64,000 nucleotides of DNA from Marinobacter shengliensis (GTDB lineage Bacteria; Pseudomonadota; Gammaproteobacteria; Pseudomonadales; Oleiphilaceae), in the NCBI RefSeq assembly GCF_003007715.1, contig NZ_PXNO01000027.1, positions 930,001 through 994,000 of the forward strand, given 5' to 3'. The position numbers and the translations under genes were made by a program. Positions 8,485 to 17,168 of this stretch are shown one piece after another (position 1 is the stretch's first letter; the number at the start of each line of letters is the position of its first letter). The notes beneath the pieces are model-generated. The model saw only the letters and a list, made by a program, of their open reading frames with translations. It searched no databases and was not told where the DNA came from.

Positions 8485-9222
8485 GTGGCGTTCCAGTTTG
8501 GAGCAGCTTCTGCCATAGGCAGGAGCCACCTTGACCAGGGTAAAGCCTGCGAAGATGCCTACCACATTGTAGAGGAAGATGGCGGAATCGTTGCCTGCGT
8601 CTGCGATGGAGCCGGTTCTGCAGCCCGATCAGCGGAAGGCGCTGCAAGCCTTGCCCTCAACGTTTCAATGGCGTTGAGGGCAGAGATCGGCCGACTGCAC
8701 CAGGCGTCCGCTTTCCTCGCCTTGCAGGACGCAATCGAAGATACCCGCCTCCAGCTACAACGAAAAGGTCCGCTGTTTGACTTCCATTCGACACTCTGCG
8801 GCATTGCCCTGTCCAAAGACCAATGCCTGGTCTTTCACCTTGGCGACGGCGTTGTGATGGGCGTTAATCCGGACGACTGGTCAGACTTCGTCGTCAGCGA
8901 ACCGGAGAACGGCGAATTTGCAGAGACGACCTACTTTTTTACGCTGCCGGAGTGGCGGAATTCGCTGAGAGTTTTCTGCGCTCCCCGGAAATATAGAACC
9001 TGGTTCCTCATGTCTGATGGTACTGCCAGTTTTGCCGCCAAGACTTTACCTTGGCGTCCTACCCCCAATTTCCTGGTGCCTGTTCACAATTACCTGGCCA
9101 ACTTGCAAGACATTGAAGCCCGTAATCAGGCAATCCTCAGTACGCTACAGTCTCCCCAGGCCGACCGAATTACTGCCGACGACAAAACACTGGTATGGGT
9201 AAATGCGCAATACCAGAACTGA
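8485..9222 (+). CDS. PP2C-family Ser/Thr protein phosphatase
   Basis: A 245-residue PP2C-type (PPM) phosphatase expected to remove phosphate from Ser/Thr residues set by the adjacent kinase. Metal-binding motifs in order: CEDAYH near residue 28, VCDGAGSAARSAEGA, FHLGDGVVMG, MSDGTASF, and the closing ADDKTLVW. The start is GTG at 8485, with AGAGG 6 bases upstream (8474-8478) at the end of the vWA gene. Its last 20 bases overlap the start of the kinase gene, so the pair should be made in fixed ratio. Confidence 0.88.
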   Translation: MAFQFGAASAIGRSHLDQGKACEDAYHIVEEDGGIVACVCDGAGSAARSAEGAASLALNVSMALRAEIGRLHQASAFLALQDAIEDTRLQLQRKGPLFDFHSTLCGIALSKDQCLVFHLGDGVVMGVNPDDWSDFVVSEPENGEFAETTYFFTLPEWRNSLRVFCAPRKYRTWFLMSDGTASFAAKTLPWRPTPNFLVPVHNYLANLQDIEARNQAILSTLQSPQADRITADDKTLVWVNAQYQN

Positions 9223-11908
9223 CCTCACCCTTCGTTATCCCAACGGAACCACTAAGTCAGTCCGTCTTCGTAGCAAACCACTGAATCAGGGGGCTGACGG
9301 CGTAATTTTTGCTGCTCCCGGCGGAAAACTGGCCTTGAAGCTCTATCACGAGCCATCCAAAGATCCGGAACGCCCGCTGAAGATTCAGCAGATGTTATTG
9401 GCGCCACCCGATGACGAAGGTATGGTCCATTTTGCCTGGCCCATCGCAAAGGTGGAGGACAGGGGTGAGTTCGCCGGCTACGCGATGCCCTTACTCCCAT
9501 TATCAGAGTACGCCAACCTGGACCTCCTGCTGACCCGAAAAGGCCGAGAACTGGGCAAACTCCCCCAATCTCGCGAATTTCGAATCAGAGCTGCAGGGAA
9601 TCTCACCAAGCGTGTCGCCCAGCTACACGATCAAGGCCATTTTATTATCGACCTCAAACCAGCCAACATGCTGGTTAACCGGAGGACGGCCGATATTGTC
9701 GTTGTGGATTGCGACGGCTTTGCCATCCAGGGGCAGGACAGCTTTATTCCGGGGCATCAATACACCACCGGCTATATTGCACCAGAAGCCTGGCAACAGC
9801 AGGAGAAGCCGGAAGCGCTTGGAGAAGCCCAGGATCTCTTCGCGCTTGCGGTCATTATTTTCCAACTCTTGAACGAAGGGCTTCACCCCTATCAGGGGGT
9901 ACCGCGGGGTAAACAAGCCATCCCCACAGATACCCAGAGTCGTATCGGTAGCAACCTTTTTGCCTACAGCACCCCGGCAAACCCGAAGATTCAGCCCTCA
10001 CCCTGGAGTCTTCACAACGACTTCCCGGCCCCGCTCGCGTCTGCCTTCAGAAATGCGTTTCGCCCTAACGTCCAACGACCCACTGCGAAAGATTGGGTCA
10101 GCAAACTAGACCGCGCTGTAAGCAGTCTTAAACGCTGCGCCAACAATACCGATCATGGCTTCTGGGGTGACGGCTGTGTGGTCTGCCAACAAGCTTTAGT
10201 GGAAGTGAAGGTTAAACGACCAAGTCCCAGGAAACCTCCAGCAACAACCAGGCGACGAGCTCCACAGCACCCGCCACGGGTCGCTCAGCCAACCACTCGC
10301 CCCCCGCGACTGACAACAACACGCTCAGGCTCCTCGCCTCTCGCCCAGATTGTGAGCGTTGGTTTCTTCGTATTGCTGGTGGTTGGCTATTTTGCCCACC
10401 TGCATAATGAAAAAAAGCTTCGGGCCGAATGGCTCGCGGAGATTGAGGCCCGCGATCAGGCACGCCAGGAGGCCAAAGACAGACAGGAAGAACTCGAAGC
10501 CCTGAGAATGCAGAATGCCTGGCGCGAGATTGGTGACCCTGCGTCGGCAATCACTGTGCATTCGAATTTCCATGAATTACCTGTGCCAACGAATGCCTTT
10601 TCAAGGCCTGCTTCCCAACCACCAGAAGGTCCACCGCCCATTGTTCCCCATTACTCTGTAGGGGCTTTTGACAATTACCGGCAGTTGCCGATCCTCGGTT
10701 ACTCCCCTCCCAACATTGCCTGGGACTACCATCGCGGCGAAGTAGCCTCGATGATTACACTGGATCCATTGTCCGACGACTACAGTGAAGGCCATCAGCG
10801 CTACTCGATTGGGCCGAACCACCGGGTAGACGAATGGCTGGTGCATCCGGCAAGCCAGGCACTCTACACTCGCAAATGCGGGTTTCAGATGAATTGCTAC
10901 CATCTGGCCAGAACGGATCAAAATGGCGAGGAACGATTGTTTAAAGTCCTCGATGTCCAGGCAAACGATGGAACCGGCTTCCGTCAGACGATTCCGCCCT
11001 GGCACTTCGCCATTGATGCCGACGACGAACTCGCCGTGATTGCTGATTCTGACCGACTTCGGATATTTGCCACCTCAGAGCCAAATAAGCCCATCGCGGA
11101 ACTGGCTTATCCAAACGACTTACAGGATATGCGCGCCTCTGACCTTGCAATCACACCAAATGGAGAGACTATTTTCGTTGCGCTATCCCGATATCGTAAT
11201 TACGGGATGGACTATGCCGCCACCGTTCTTGAGTATACCGTTACCAACGATCAACTCGTTCTGGCCACACGGTTTGACAAGGTATGGCCCGACGATGGCT
11301 CCATTACCGCGCCGTCGGTGGCGGTAAGTAACGATGGCAAAACCTTGGTGACCGGAAGCTATCGCGACCTGCAAGATGACTCAACCCGCTACAAGGCAAT
11401 GGGAAAAACGGTTACGGCGAAGGTCGCCAAGGCAGGGGTTCAGATCTGGAAACGTAACATCGAAACCCGTGAGTGGTCAGCAACTGGCCAGTTTACACTT
11501 CAGCGCCATGACCTGATAAAAACGCCTGATAATCCTGCGGTGTTTCAATATTCCTTCAACAATGCCTTCACTGCGAGCCACCGTTTCAATTTGGGCCTTC
11601 AGCTTTCACCTGATGGCAAAACCCTGCTAAGCGGTCTCGAACTGGAACATACACGCCAGTACAACACCATCGCCCGCGCCTGGATTCTGGATTTGAGTGC
11701 GCCGCAACCTTCGGTCAGTCACAGGCTTCAGAACACCATACATCGGCGGGTGGCGAACATGGACGTTGACCGGATCAATCCCTTTGTAAAGCTATCCAAT
11801 AACGCAGATGTGGCGATTCTGGGATCGGCCATCTTCGCTAAGGATTCATTCAACCGGAACCCGCCGGGGCTCGAATTATCCCTGACGGCTTTCCGGCTCC
11901 GGAAATAA
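9203..11908 (+). CDS. membrane-anchored protein kinase with C-terminal propeller-like domain
   Basis: A 901-residue protein. Residues about 20-300 are a eukaryotic-like kinase: glycine loop NQGADGVIF, Lys46, catalytic loop IIDLKPAN (Asp150, Asn155, without the usual HR before the Asp), a DCDG motif (169-172) in place of DFG, and GYIAPEAW. A Cys/His cluster (C312, H318, C325, C328) may bind zinc. A basic, proline-rich linker leads to one transmembrane helix (about 383-402) and a charged coiled coil. The rest, about 470-900, has repeated strands such as ITPNGETIFVAL, VSNDGKTLVTG and LSPDGKTLLSGL, typical of a WD/YVTN-type beta-propeller, predicted outside the cytoplasm. It overlaps the PP2C gene by 20 bases and the 3' end of pgsA (opposite strand) by 33. 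Confidence 0.85.
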   Translation: MRNTRTDLTLRYPNGTTKSVRLRSKPLNQGADGVIFAAPGGKLALKLYHEPSKDPERPLKIQQMLLAPPDDEGMVHFAWPIAKVEDRGEFAGYAMPLLPLSEYANLDLLLTRKGRELGKLPQSREFRIRAAGNLTKRVAQLHDQGHFIIDLKPANMLVNRRTADIVVVDCDGFAIQGQDSFIPGHQYTTGYIAPEAWQQQEKPEALGEAQDLFALAVIIFQLLNEGLHPYQGVPRGKQAIPTDTQSRIGSNLFAYSTPANPKIQPSPWSLHNDFPAPLASAFRNAFRPNVQRPTAKDWVSKLDRAVSSLKRCANNTDHGFWGDGCVVCQQALVEVKVKRPSPRKPPATTRRRAPQHPPRVAQPTTRPPRLTTTRSGSSPLAQIVSVGFFVLLVVGYFAHLHNEKKLRAEWLAEIEARDQARQEAKDRQEELEALRMQNAWREIGDPASAITVHSNFHELPVPTNAFSRPASQPPEGPPPIVPHYSVGAFDNYRQLPILGYSPPNIAWDYHRGEVASMITLDPLSDDYSEGHQRYSIGPNHRVDEWLVHPASQALYTRKCGFQMNCYHLARTDQNGEERLFKVLDVQANDGTGFRQTIPPWHFAIDADDELAVIADSDRLRIFATSEPNKPIAELAYPNDLQDMRASDLAITPNGETIFVALSRYRNYGMDYAATVLEYTVTNDQLVLATRFDKVWPDDGSITAPSVAVSNDGKTLVTGSYRDLQDDSTRYKAMGKTVTAKVAKAGVQIWKRNIETREWSATGQFTLQRHDLIKTPDNPAVFQYSFNNAFTASHRFNLGLQLSPDGKTLLSGLELEHTRQYNTIARAWILDLSAPQPSVSHRLQNTIHRRVANMDVDRINPFVKLSNNADVAILGSAIFAKDSFNRNPPGLELSLTAFRLRK

Positions 11909-12439
11909 ATCGCTCCAGGCCGCCCGCAGGTAAAGAAACATCGACCAGAGCGTCAGCACAGCCGCGAGATACAACAGCCCGATCGAAACATACGCCAGTA
12001 GCTGCCCCGGTGGAAACGCCAGCAGGCCAACAATCGCCACCATCTGGGCGGTGGTTTTAATCTTGCCGATATAGGAAACCGCAACACTGGCCCGGCTACC
12101 CATTTCCGCCATCCATTCCCGCAAGGCTGAGATAACAATCTCCCGGCCGATGATGATAGTCGCCGGAATAGTCATCAGCACCGCTGCGTGTTCTTCAATC
12201 AATACCGCCAGCGCCACCGCCACCATCAGTTTGTCTGCTACCGGGTCCAGAAACGCGCCAAATGGCGTGCTCTGGTCGAGCTTGCGGGCAAGGTAGCCAT
12301 CGAGCCAGTCGGTGATACCCGCCAGGGCGAAGATAACGGCACTGGCCATGTAGCTCCATTGCATGGGCAGATAGAAAACAACCACAAACACCGGAATCAT
12401 CACGATCCGGGACATGGTCAGTACGTTGGGTAAATTCAT
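11876..12439 (-). CDS. pgsA: CDP-diacylglycerol--glycerol-3-phosphate 3-phosphatidyltransferase
   Basis: A 187-residue inner-membrane enzyme that makes phosphatidylglycerol phosphate, the first committed step to phosphatidylglycerol and cardiolipin. The CDP-alcohol phosphotransferase signature is complete: DGYLARKLDQSTPFGAFLDP with the following VADK. Several hydrophobic helices follow. The start at 12439 (MNLPNVL) has AGGAAG just upstream; two in-frame ATGs at 12457 and 12454 lie inside uvrC and are less likely. It follows uvrC closely. Its 3' end overlaps the convergent kinase gene by 33 bases, so the tRNA genes that usually follow pgsA are displaced. Confidence 0.95.
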   Translation of the reverse strand: MNLPNVLTMSRIVMIPVFVVVFYLPMQWSYMASAVIFALAGITDWLDGYLARKLDQSTPFGAFLDPVADKLMVAVALAVLIEEHAAVLMTIPATIIIGREIVISALREWMAEMGSRASVAVSYIGKIKTTAQMVAIVGLLAFPPGQLLAYVSIGLLYLAAVLTLWSMFLYLRAAWSDLFPEPESRQG

Positions 12440-12446
12440 GGACTTC

Positions 12447-14270
12447 CTATTCATCATGCAATGCCGCGTAAATGGATTCAGCCAGTGACTTGCTGATGCC
12501 TTGCACTTTCGTCATTTCATCCACACTGGCTTTGCGAATTTCCTGTATGCCGCCAAAGTAACGGATAAGTTCCCTGCGGCGCTTGGGCCCAACCCCTTCG
12601 ATACCTTCAAGGGTGGACTGCCGACGCTTTTTGTCCCGGCGAGCGCGATGGCCAGTAATGGCAAACCGGTGGGATTCATCGCGAATATGCTGAATCAGAT
12701 GCAGGGCCGGTGAATCTGCCGGTACCCGAAAGACGTCGCCGGTCATGGCATCAATCAGCTGCTCCATTCCCGCCCGGCGGGTCACACCTTTGGCGACGCC
12801 AATCAGCGGAATGTCAGAGATCCCAAGTTCTTCAAACACTTCCCGGGCAATGTTCAACTGCCCTTTACCACCGTCGATAAACACCAGGCTCGGGCGTTTG
12901 CCCTCACCGCTAACCAGCCGGCGATACCGGCGTGTCAGTACCTGCCGCATTGCGGCATAGTCGTCGCCAGCGGTCACGCCTTCAATGTTGTATAGCCGGT
13001 AATCGCTCTTCAGCGGCCCATTCTCGTCGAAAACCACACAAGATGCGACGGTATTTTCCCCGTGGCTGTGGCTGACGTCGAAACACTCCATGCGTGCCGG
13101 GGTCTCTGCCAGTTCCAGCAGGTCCCTCAGGGCGAGCAATCGCCGGTACACGGTTTCCTTGCTGGCCAGGTGGGTCAGCAGAGTCTGGCGGGCATTCGTC
13201 ATGGCCAGTTCCAGCCAGCGGCGGCGCTCACCACGTACATTGCCACGGATACGGGTTTCCCGATTGGCGGCCTCACTCAGGGCTTCCGCCAGCAGCGCCT
13301 CACCTTCAACCTCCACGGGCACCAGAATATCTCTTGGAATCTCCCGGCGGGTATCGCCGCCAAAATAGTATTGGCCCAGAAACGCCGCCAGCAACTCACC
13401 TTCGGACTGCTCCAGTGAAAAGCGGGGAAAATAGTCCTTGGTACCCAGAACCCGGCCACCGCGCACGATGATCACCACCACACACACCACACCGGCATCC
13501 TGGGCAATCGCAATAACATCGGCATCACCACCCTCACCGTCGACCGACTGCTGCTCCTGTACATGGCGCAGATGGTTGATCTGATCCCGGTAAGCGGCAG
13601 CTTTCTCGAATTCCAGGTTCTTCGATGCCGCTTCCATGGCATTCATCAGGTCATGGATGATGGCCGGGTTCTTACCCTCCAGAAACATGGTGGCGTGGCG
13701 AATATCCTGCTGGTAGTCCTCGGGGCTGATGTACTCCACGCAAGGTGCGGTACAGCGGTTGATCTGGTATTGCAGGCAGGGACGATTCCTGTTTCTGAAA
13801 TAGCTTTCACTACAGGATCTTATACGAAAAACCTTCTGTAGAACATTAAGACTTTCCTTGACCGCCCCGGAGCTAGGAAACGGGCCAAACCAGGTGCCAC
13901 CACCCTTCTTGGTACGCCCCCGCCGGAACGTCAGCGACGGGTAGTCACTGTGGGACGACAGATAGATATAGGGGTAGGACTTATCATCCCGAAGCAGGAT
14001 GTTGTAGGGCGGCCTCAGGGATTTGATCAGGTTTTGTTCAAGCAACAGTGCTTCGGTTTCGCTGCCGGTAATAGTGACTTCGATGGAGGCAATCTTGCCC
14101 ACCAGGGCCTCGGTTTTCGGGGCCAGGCCGGTTTTGCGGAAATAACTGCTGACGCGTTTCTTGAGGTTGCGGGCTTTGCCCACGTAGAGCACGCCGCCGG
14201 TGTCATCGTACATACGATAAACGCCGGGGCGCTCGGTCAGTTGCTTCAGGAAGTCTTTGCTGTCAAACAT
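12447..14270 (-). CDS. uvrC: excinuclease ABC subunit C
   Basis: A 607-residue nucleotide-excision-repair nuclease that makes both incisions around a lesion with UvrAB. In order: GIY-YIG domain (RPGVYRMYDD, GVLYVGKARNLKKRV), a Cys-rich region, the UVR motif (LEFEKAAAYRDQI), an RNase H-like endonuclease domain (ECFDVSHSHGENTVAS) and C-terminal helix-hairpin-helices (GIEGVGPKRRRELIRYFGG). The start at 14270 gives the usual MFDSKDFL N-terminus and leaves 19 bases to gacA; an upstream ATG at 14318 would overlap gacA. The gacA-uvrC-pgsA order is conserved in gammaproteobacteria. Confidence 0.97.
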   Translation of the reverse strand: MFDSKDFLKQLTERPGVYRMYDDTGGVLYVGKARNLKKRVSSYFRKTGLAPKTEALVGKIASIEVTITGSETEALLLEQNLIKSLRPPYNILLRDDKSYPYIYLSSHSDYPSLTFRRGRTKKGGGTWFGPFPSSGAVKESLNVLQKVFRIRSCSESYFRNRNRPCLQYQINRCTAPCVEYISPEDYQQDIRHATMFLEGKNPAIIHDLMNAMEAASKNLEFEKAAAYRDQINHLRHVQEQQSVDGEGGDADVIAIAQDAGVVCVVVIIVRGGRVLGTKDYFPRFSLEQSEGELLAAFLGQYYFGGDTRREIPRDILVPVEVEGEALLAEALSEAANRETRIRGNVRGERRRWLELAMTNARQTLLTHLASKETVYRRLLALRDLLELAETPARMECFDVSHSHGENTVASCVVFDENGPLKSDYRLYNIEGVTAGDDYAAMRQVLTRRYRRLVSGEGKRPSLVFIDGGKGQLNIAREVFEELGISDIPLIGVAKGVTRRAGMEQLIDAMTGDVFRVPADSPALHLIQHIRDESHRFAITGHRARRDKKRRQSTLEGIEGVGPKRRRELIRYFGGIQEIRKASVDEMTKVQGISKSLAESIYAALHDE

Positions 14271-14289
14271 CCCGACGGTATCTTCGGGT

Positions 14290-14949
14290 TCAGACCTTGT
14301 CGGCATCCAGCAATCCAAGCCGTACCGCCATCAGTGCCAACTCGACATCGCTGGAGATCTCGAGCTTCTCGAAAATACGATAGCGGTAACTGTTGACGGT
14401 TTTCGGGCTCAGGCAGAGCTTGTCGGAAATGTCCTGCACTTTCTGGCAATCCACCACCATCATGGCGATCTGCATCTCCCGCTCAGACAACCGCTCGAAC
14501 CGGGACAGCTCCCCGTCTTCCTCACGGTCACCACCCAGCGTTTTGAGTGCCATTTTCTGGGCGATCTCCGGGCTGATGTACCGCTGGCCGGAGTGGGCCT
14601 TGCGAATAGCTCGCACCATCTCCTGAATATCAGCACCCTTGGTGATATAAGCGGTGGCACCACTCTGCATGACACGGGCGGGGTATGGGTCGTCGGCACA
14701 GGCCGTTACAACAATCACCCGAATGGAATCATCAATACGCAGTATTCGCCGGGTTGCTTCGAGGCCACCAATGCCAGGCATCCGAATGTCCATCAGGACA
14801 ATATCCGGGCGGTCCTTGCGCACAAACTCAATCGCATCCTCACCGGATGAGGCCTGGCCAATCGCTTCAATATCGGGATTGTCAGCCAACATGCGGGTTA
14901 TACCGGAGCGCACCAGCTCGTGATCATCAACAACCAGTACCCTGATCAA
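14290..14949 (-). CDS. gacA: response regulator GacA/UvrY
   Basis: A 219-residue two-component regulator. The receiver domain shows DD at residues 8-9, the phosphoacceptor Asp54 (VLMDIRMPG) and a conserved Lys near 104; a LuxR/NarL-type helix-turn-helix follows (LSEREMQIAMMVV, LSPKTVNSYRYRIFEKL). With its GacS/BarA partner, not in this window, it controls CsrA/RsmA-sequestering small RNAs and so motility, biofilm and secondary metabolism. Its place directly before uvrC is diagnostic of GacA/UvrY. Confidence 0.96.
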   Translation of the reverse strand: MIRVLVVDDHELVRSGITRMLADNPDIEAIGQASSGEDAIEFVRKDRPDIVLMDIRMPGIGGLEATRRILRIDDSIRVIVVTACADDPYPARVMQSGATAYITKGADIQEMVRAIRKAHSGQRYISPEIAQKMALKTLGGDREEDGELSRFERLSEREMQIAMMVVDCQKVQDISDKLCLSPKTVNSYRYRIFEKLEISSDVELALMAVRLGLLDADKV

Positions 14950-14998
14950 ATGTCACCTCGCCATCAGGTATGAAAAACACAGACTGATTGTAACGTTT

Positions 14999-15037
14999 AG
15001 AAAAGCCTACGGGTAGGCACCGCAGGCAAAAGCCTGC
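14999..15037 (-). terminator. tandem hairpin terminator
   Basis: Two short inverted repeats lie just after the stop of the YheU-like gene: GCAGGC-AAAA-GCCTGC (15022-15037) and GCCTA-CGGG-TAGGC (15005-15017). Read on the minus strand the second is followed by TTTTCT, as in a weak rho-independent terminator separating this gene from gacA. Confidence 0.5.
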
Positions 15038-15057
15038 AGACAAACCAATAAAAGCTT

Positions 15058-15318
15058 TCAGAGTTCGGCGGAAGGGCTGCCAAGGCCAGCCGTGTTCTCG
15101 ACCGGATCAAACCAGACCACCAGATCGCCCCGGCGCACGGCAGACAGCACCCGCTCCCGCTCTGCCAGTGGATTCTCGGTGTCGTTCAACCCGTGGTAAC
15201 GCGTGCAGTACTCCTCAGCCAGCCCTTGCAGCTGGTCTTCGGTCAGCAACCCGGCGTCCACCACAAATTTCTCTTCCCGGGGGTCCGCTTCCGGCTGCTG
15301 CGCTGCTTCGTCACTCAT
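15058..15318 (-). CDS. YheU-like (UPF0270) small protein
   Basis: An 86-residue acidic protein. After a 20-residue Glu/Pro-rich leader, the sequence LLTEDQLQGLAEEYCTRY, then ENPLAERERVLSAVRRGDLVVWFDP, follows the layout of the YheU/UPF0270 family (start helix, conserved helix, closing VVFDP-type strand). No biochemical function is established for the family that I can state. The start ATG has a perfect GGAGG 5-6 bases before it. It sits between a chemoreceptor gene upstream and gacA downstream, all on the minus strand, with a terminator after it. Confidence 0.65.
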   Translation of the reverse strand: MSDEAAQQPEADPREEKFVVDAGLLTEDQLQGLAEEYCTRYHGLNDTENPLAERERVLSAVRRGDLVVWFDPVENTAGLGSPSAEL

Positions 15319-15391
15319 AAAACCTCCAATCAGTCGCTGTATGTTACGGTTTTATGGCGACGATCAGAACCCCCGTTGTTGGAGACACATG

Positions 15392-17011
15392 CTATTGATC
15401 CGCATACCGGGTTCGAAAGCCGGAGGCCAGCTGCCGCATAGATACAGACTCCTGCCTGAGCGACTCACTCACCCGACGCGCATTGTCCACGTTCTCCGTC
15501 AGGGTGTCAGCGCTGGCAGACAATGAGACAGCCCGGCGGCCTACCCTGCCGATTTCCTCGTGCTGAAGGCCAATGGAACTGCGGATATGATCGCTGTGCT
15601 GCTCCAGCTCATCGAACTGGTATTTCAGTCGCTCCAGGTGAGTTTTAAGCGCCAAGAGGTTGCTCTGGTTCAACTCCCCCGCTTCTCGCATTTCCGCCAG
15701 AAGCCCATCGACACTACCAACGCCTGTTACAAGGTCCTGCACCCACTGGCGGATGTTGCTGGTGGACTCCGCCGTCCTTCGGGACAGTGTGCGCACCTCG
15801 TCTGCCACCACTGCAAATCCCCGACCATGCTCACCGGCCCGGGCAGCTTCTATGGCGGCGTTCAGCGCCAGCAAATTGGTTTGTTCCGCAATATCGGCAA
15901 TCACACCGATTACCTGTTCGATCTTGCCCGTCGAGTCATTGAGGGCGTGAATGGACTCGGAAACCCGCGCTATCACCTCAACCGTATGCTCTGCCGCCTG
16001 CTCGCTGTTCCGCAAACCGCTCTGCACTTCCACATTGGCAACCACGGCCTGCCGGACAGTGACTGCCGACAGCTCTGTGGCTTGCTCAATCTGCGATGCC
16101 TGATCAGCAATTGAAGTCATCGACGCACTGACATCACTGATTTGTTGTCCCGTTTCCTCTGAGGCACGCTGCAAGGCTTCAGCCCCCTCATCAAGCGCCG
16201 CAGAACGCTCATCCAGGCCGGCCGCTGCACGACGGATATCGCCAATGAAACCCTCAAATCGTCGCACGAGGCTTTCCAGCGCACCGGCAACGCCCGCCAC
16301 TTCGTCGCGGCCGCCCACCTCCGGCGTTCGTGACAAGTCAGACTCGGCCTCCATTGCCATCAATTCCCGCTCCATGTATTGCAGCCGCAAAATGACCGAA
16401 TGTCTGAGCCACAGGGTCATGGCCACGACCACCACAAGGAACGCCAGGGAGCCCCCAAGAAGAACAACTCTCTGCCCCGAGAGGAACGCCAGCAAATCGT
16501 CCGCGCCAGCTGCCACATCGTCCCGACTGGCAGCCTGTTGCTGGTTTATGGCCTCCAGCATTGGCTCCAGCGCAGGAAACAGCTGAAAATCGACCACCTG
16601 GCCTACCCGGTAGTAACTTTTCTCTTCAATACCCTTGTCCATGTCGCCCATCAGAGCCAACACCCGATCAAACTCGCCTTGATGATCGACAGCCCAGTTG
16701 CGCAAACGCTCAGCCCCTTGCACGCGCTTCCAATGGTCACGCAAAGCGGTGTCCAGATAGTCAAACTCCGTCTCGATCTCATCCCATAACAGTAACTGCG
16801 CCTTTATCTTGAAAGCCAGGTCCTGAAGCCGGCGATGATCCTGCTCAAGATCCATCAGCACCCAGGTGTCCTGAAGATTGTTGCGCATGAGATTCTCGGA
16901 GGCATCCTCGGCCTTGAGAATAATCATCCAGGAAAGAACCGCCAGGCCTGTGACGGCAATAAGAGAAAGGACAGCAAAGAACAGGATGCGGGCTCGAACG
17001 GTGGACAGCAT
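15392..17011 (-). CDS. methyl-accepting chemotaxis protein
   Basis: A 539-residue chemoreceptor. The first transmembrane helix is at about residues 8-30; a helical periplasmic sensor of about 145 residues follows (four-helix-bundle type by its charged heptads), then a second helix (about 177-200), a HAMP-like linker and a long cytoplasmic coiled coil. The signalling tip EQTNLLALNAAIEAARAGE, with GRGFAVVADEVRTLSRRTAE, is the region that contacts CheA and CheW. No C-terminal pentapeptide for CheR tethering is visible. The start has GGAG 5 bases upstream. Ligand unknown. It is far from the che genes at 24-26 kb, as is common for receptors. Confidence 0.93.
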   Translation of the reverse strand: MLSTVRARILFFAVLSLIAVTGLAVLSWMIILKAEDASENLMRNNLQDTWVLMDLEQDHRRLQDLAFKIKAQLLLWDEIETEFDYLDTALRDHWKRVQGAERLRNWAVDHQGEFDRVLALMGDMDKGIEEKSYYRVGQVVDFQLFPALEPMLEAINQQQAASRDDVAAGADDLLAFLSGQRVVLLGGSLAFLVVVVAMTLWLRHSVILRLQYMERELMAMEAESDLSRTPEVGGRDEVAGVAGALESLVRRFEGFIGDIRRAAAGLDERSAALDEGAEALQRASEETGQQISDVSASMTSIADQASQIEQATELSAVTVRQAVVANVEVQSGLRNSEQAAEHTVEVIARVSESIHALNDSTGKIEQVIGVIADIAEQTNLLALNAAIEAARAGEHGRGFAVVADEVRTLSRRTAESTSNIRQWVQDLVTGVGSVDGLLAEMREAGELNQSNLLALKTHLERLKYQFDELEQHSDHIRSSIGLQHEEIGRVGRRAVSLSASADTLTENVDNARRVSESLRQESVSMRQLASGFRTRYADQ

Positions 17012-17168
17012 GACAACTCCAGACGGGAAGGTACCCGTGGAGGGTATGCCTGTTTTATGACACTTTTATTTCGGATTTCGCGTCAAATACTTGATTGCGC
17101 CTTTTTGCGCACTTCAAAACCCTGTTCCAATTCACTATCATCGCCGCTTTCATAACGTTTGGATGCTA

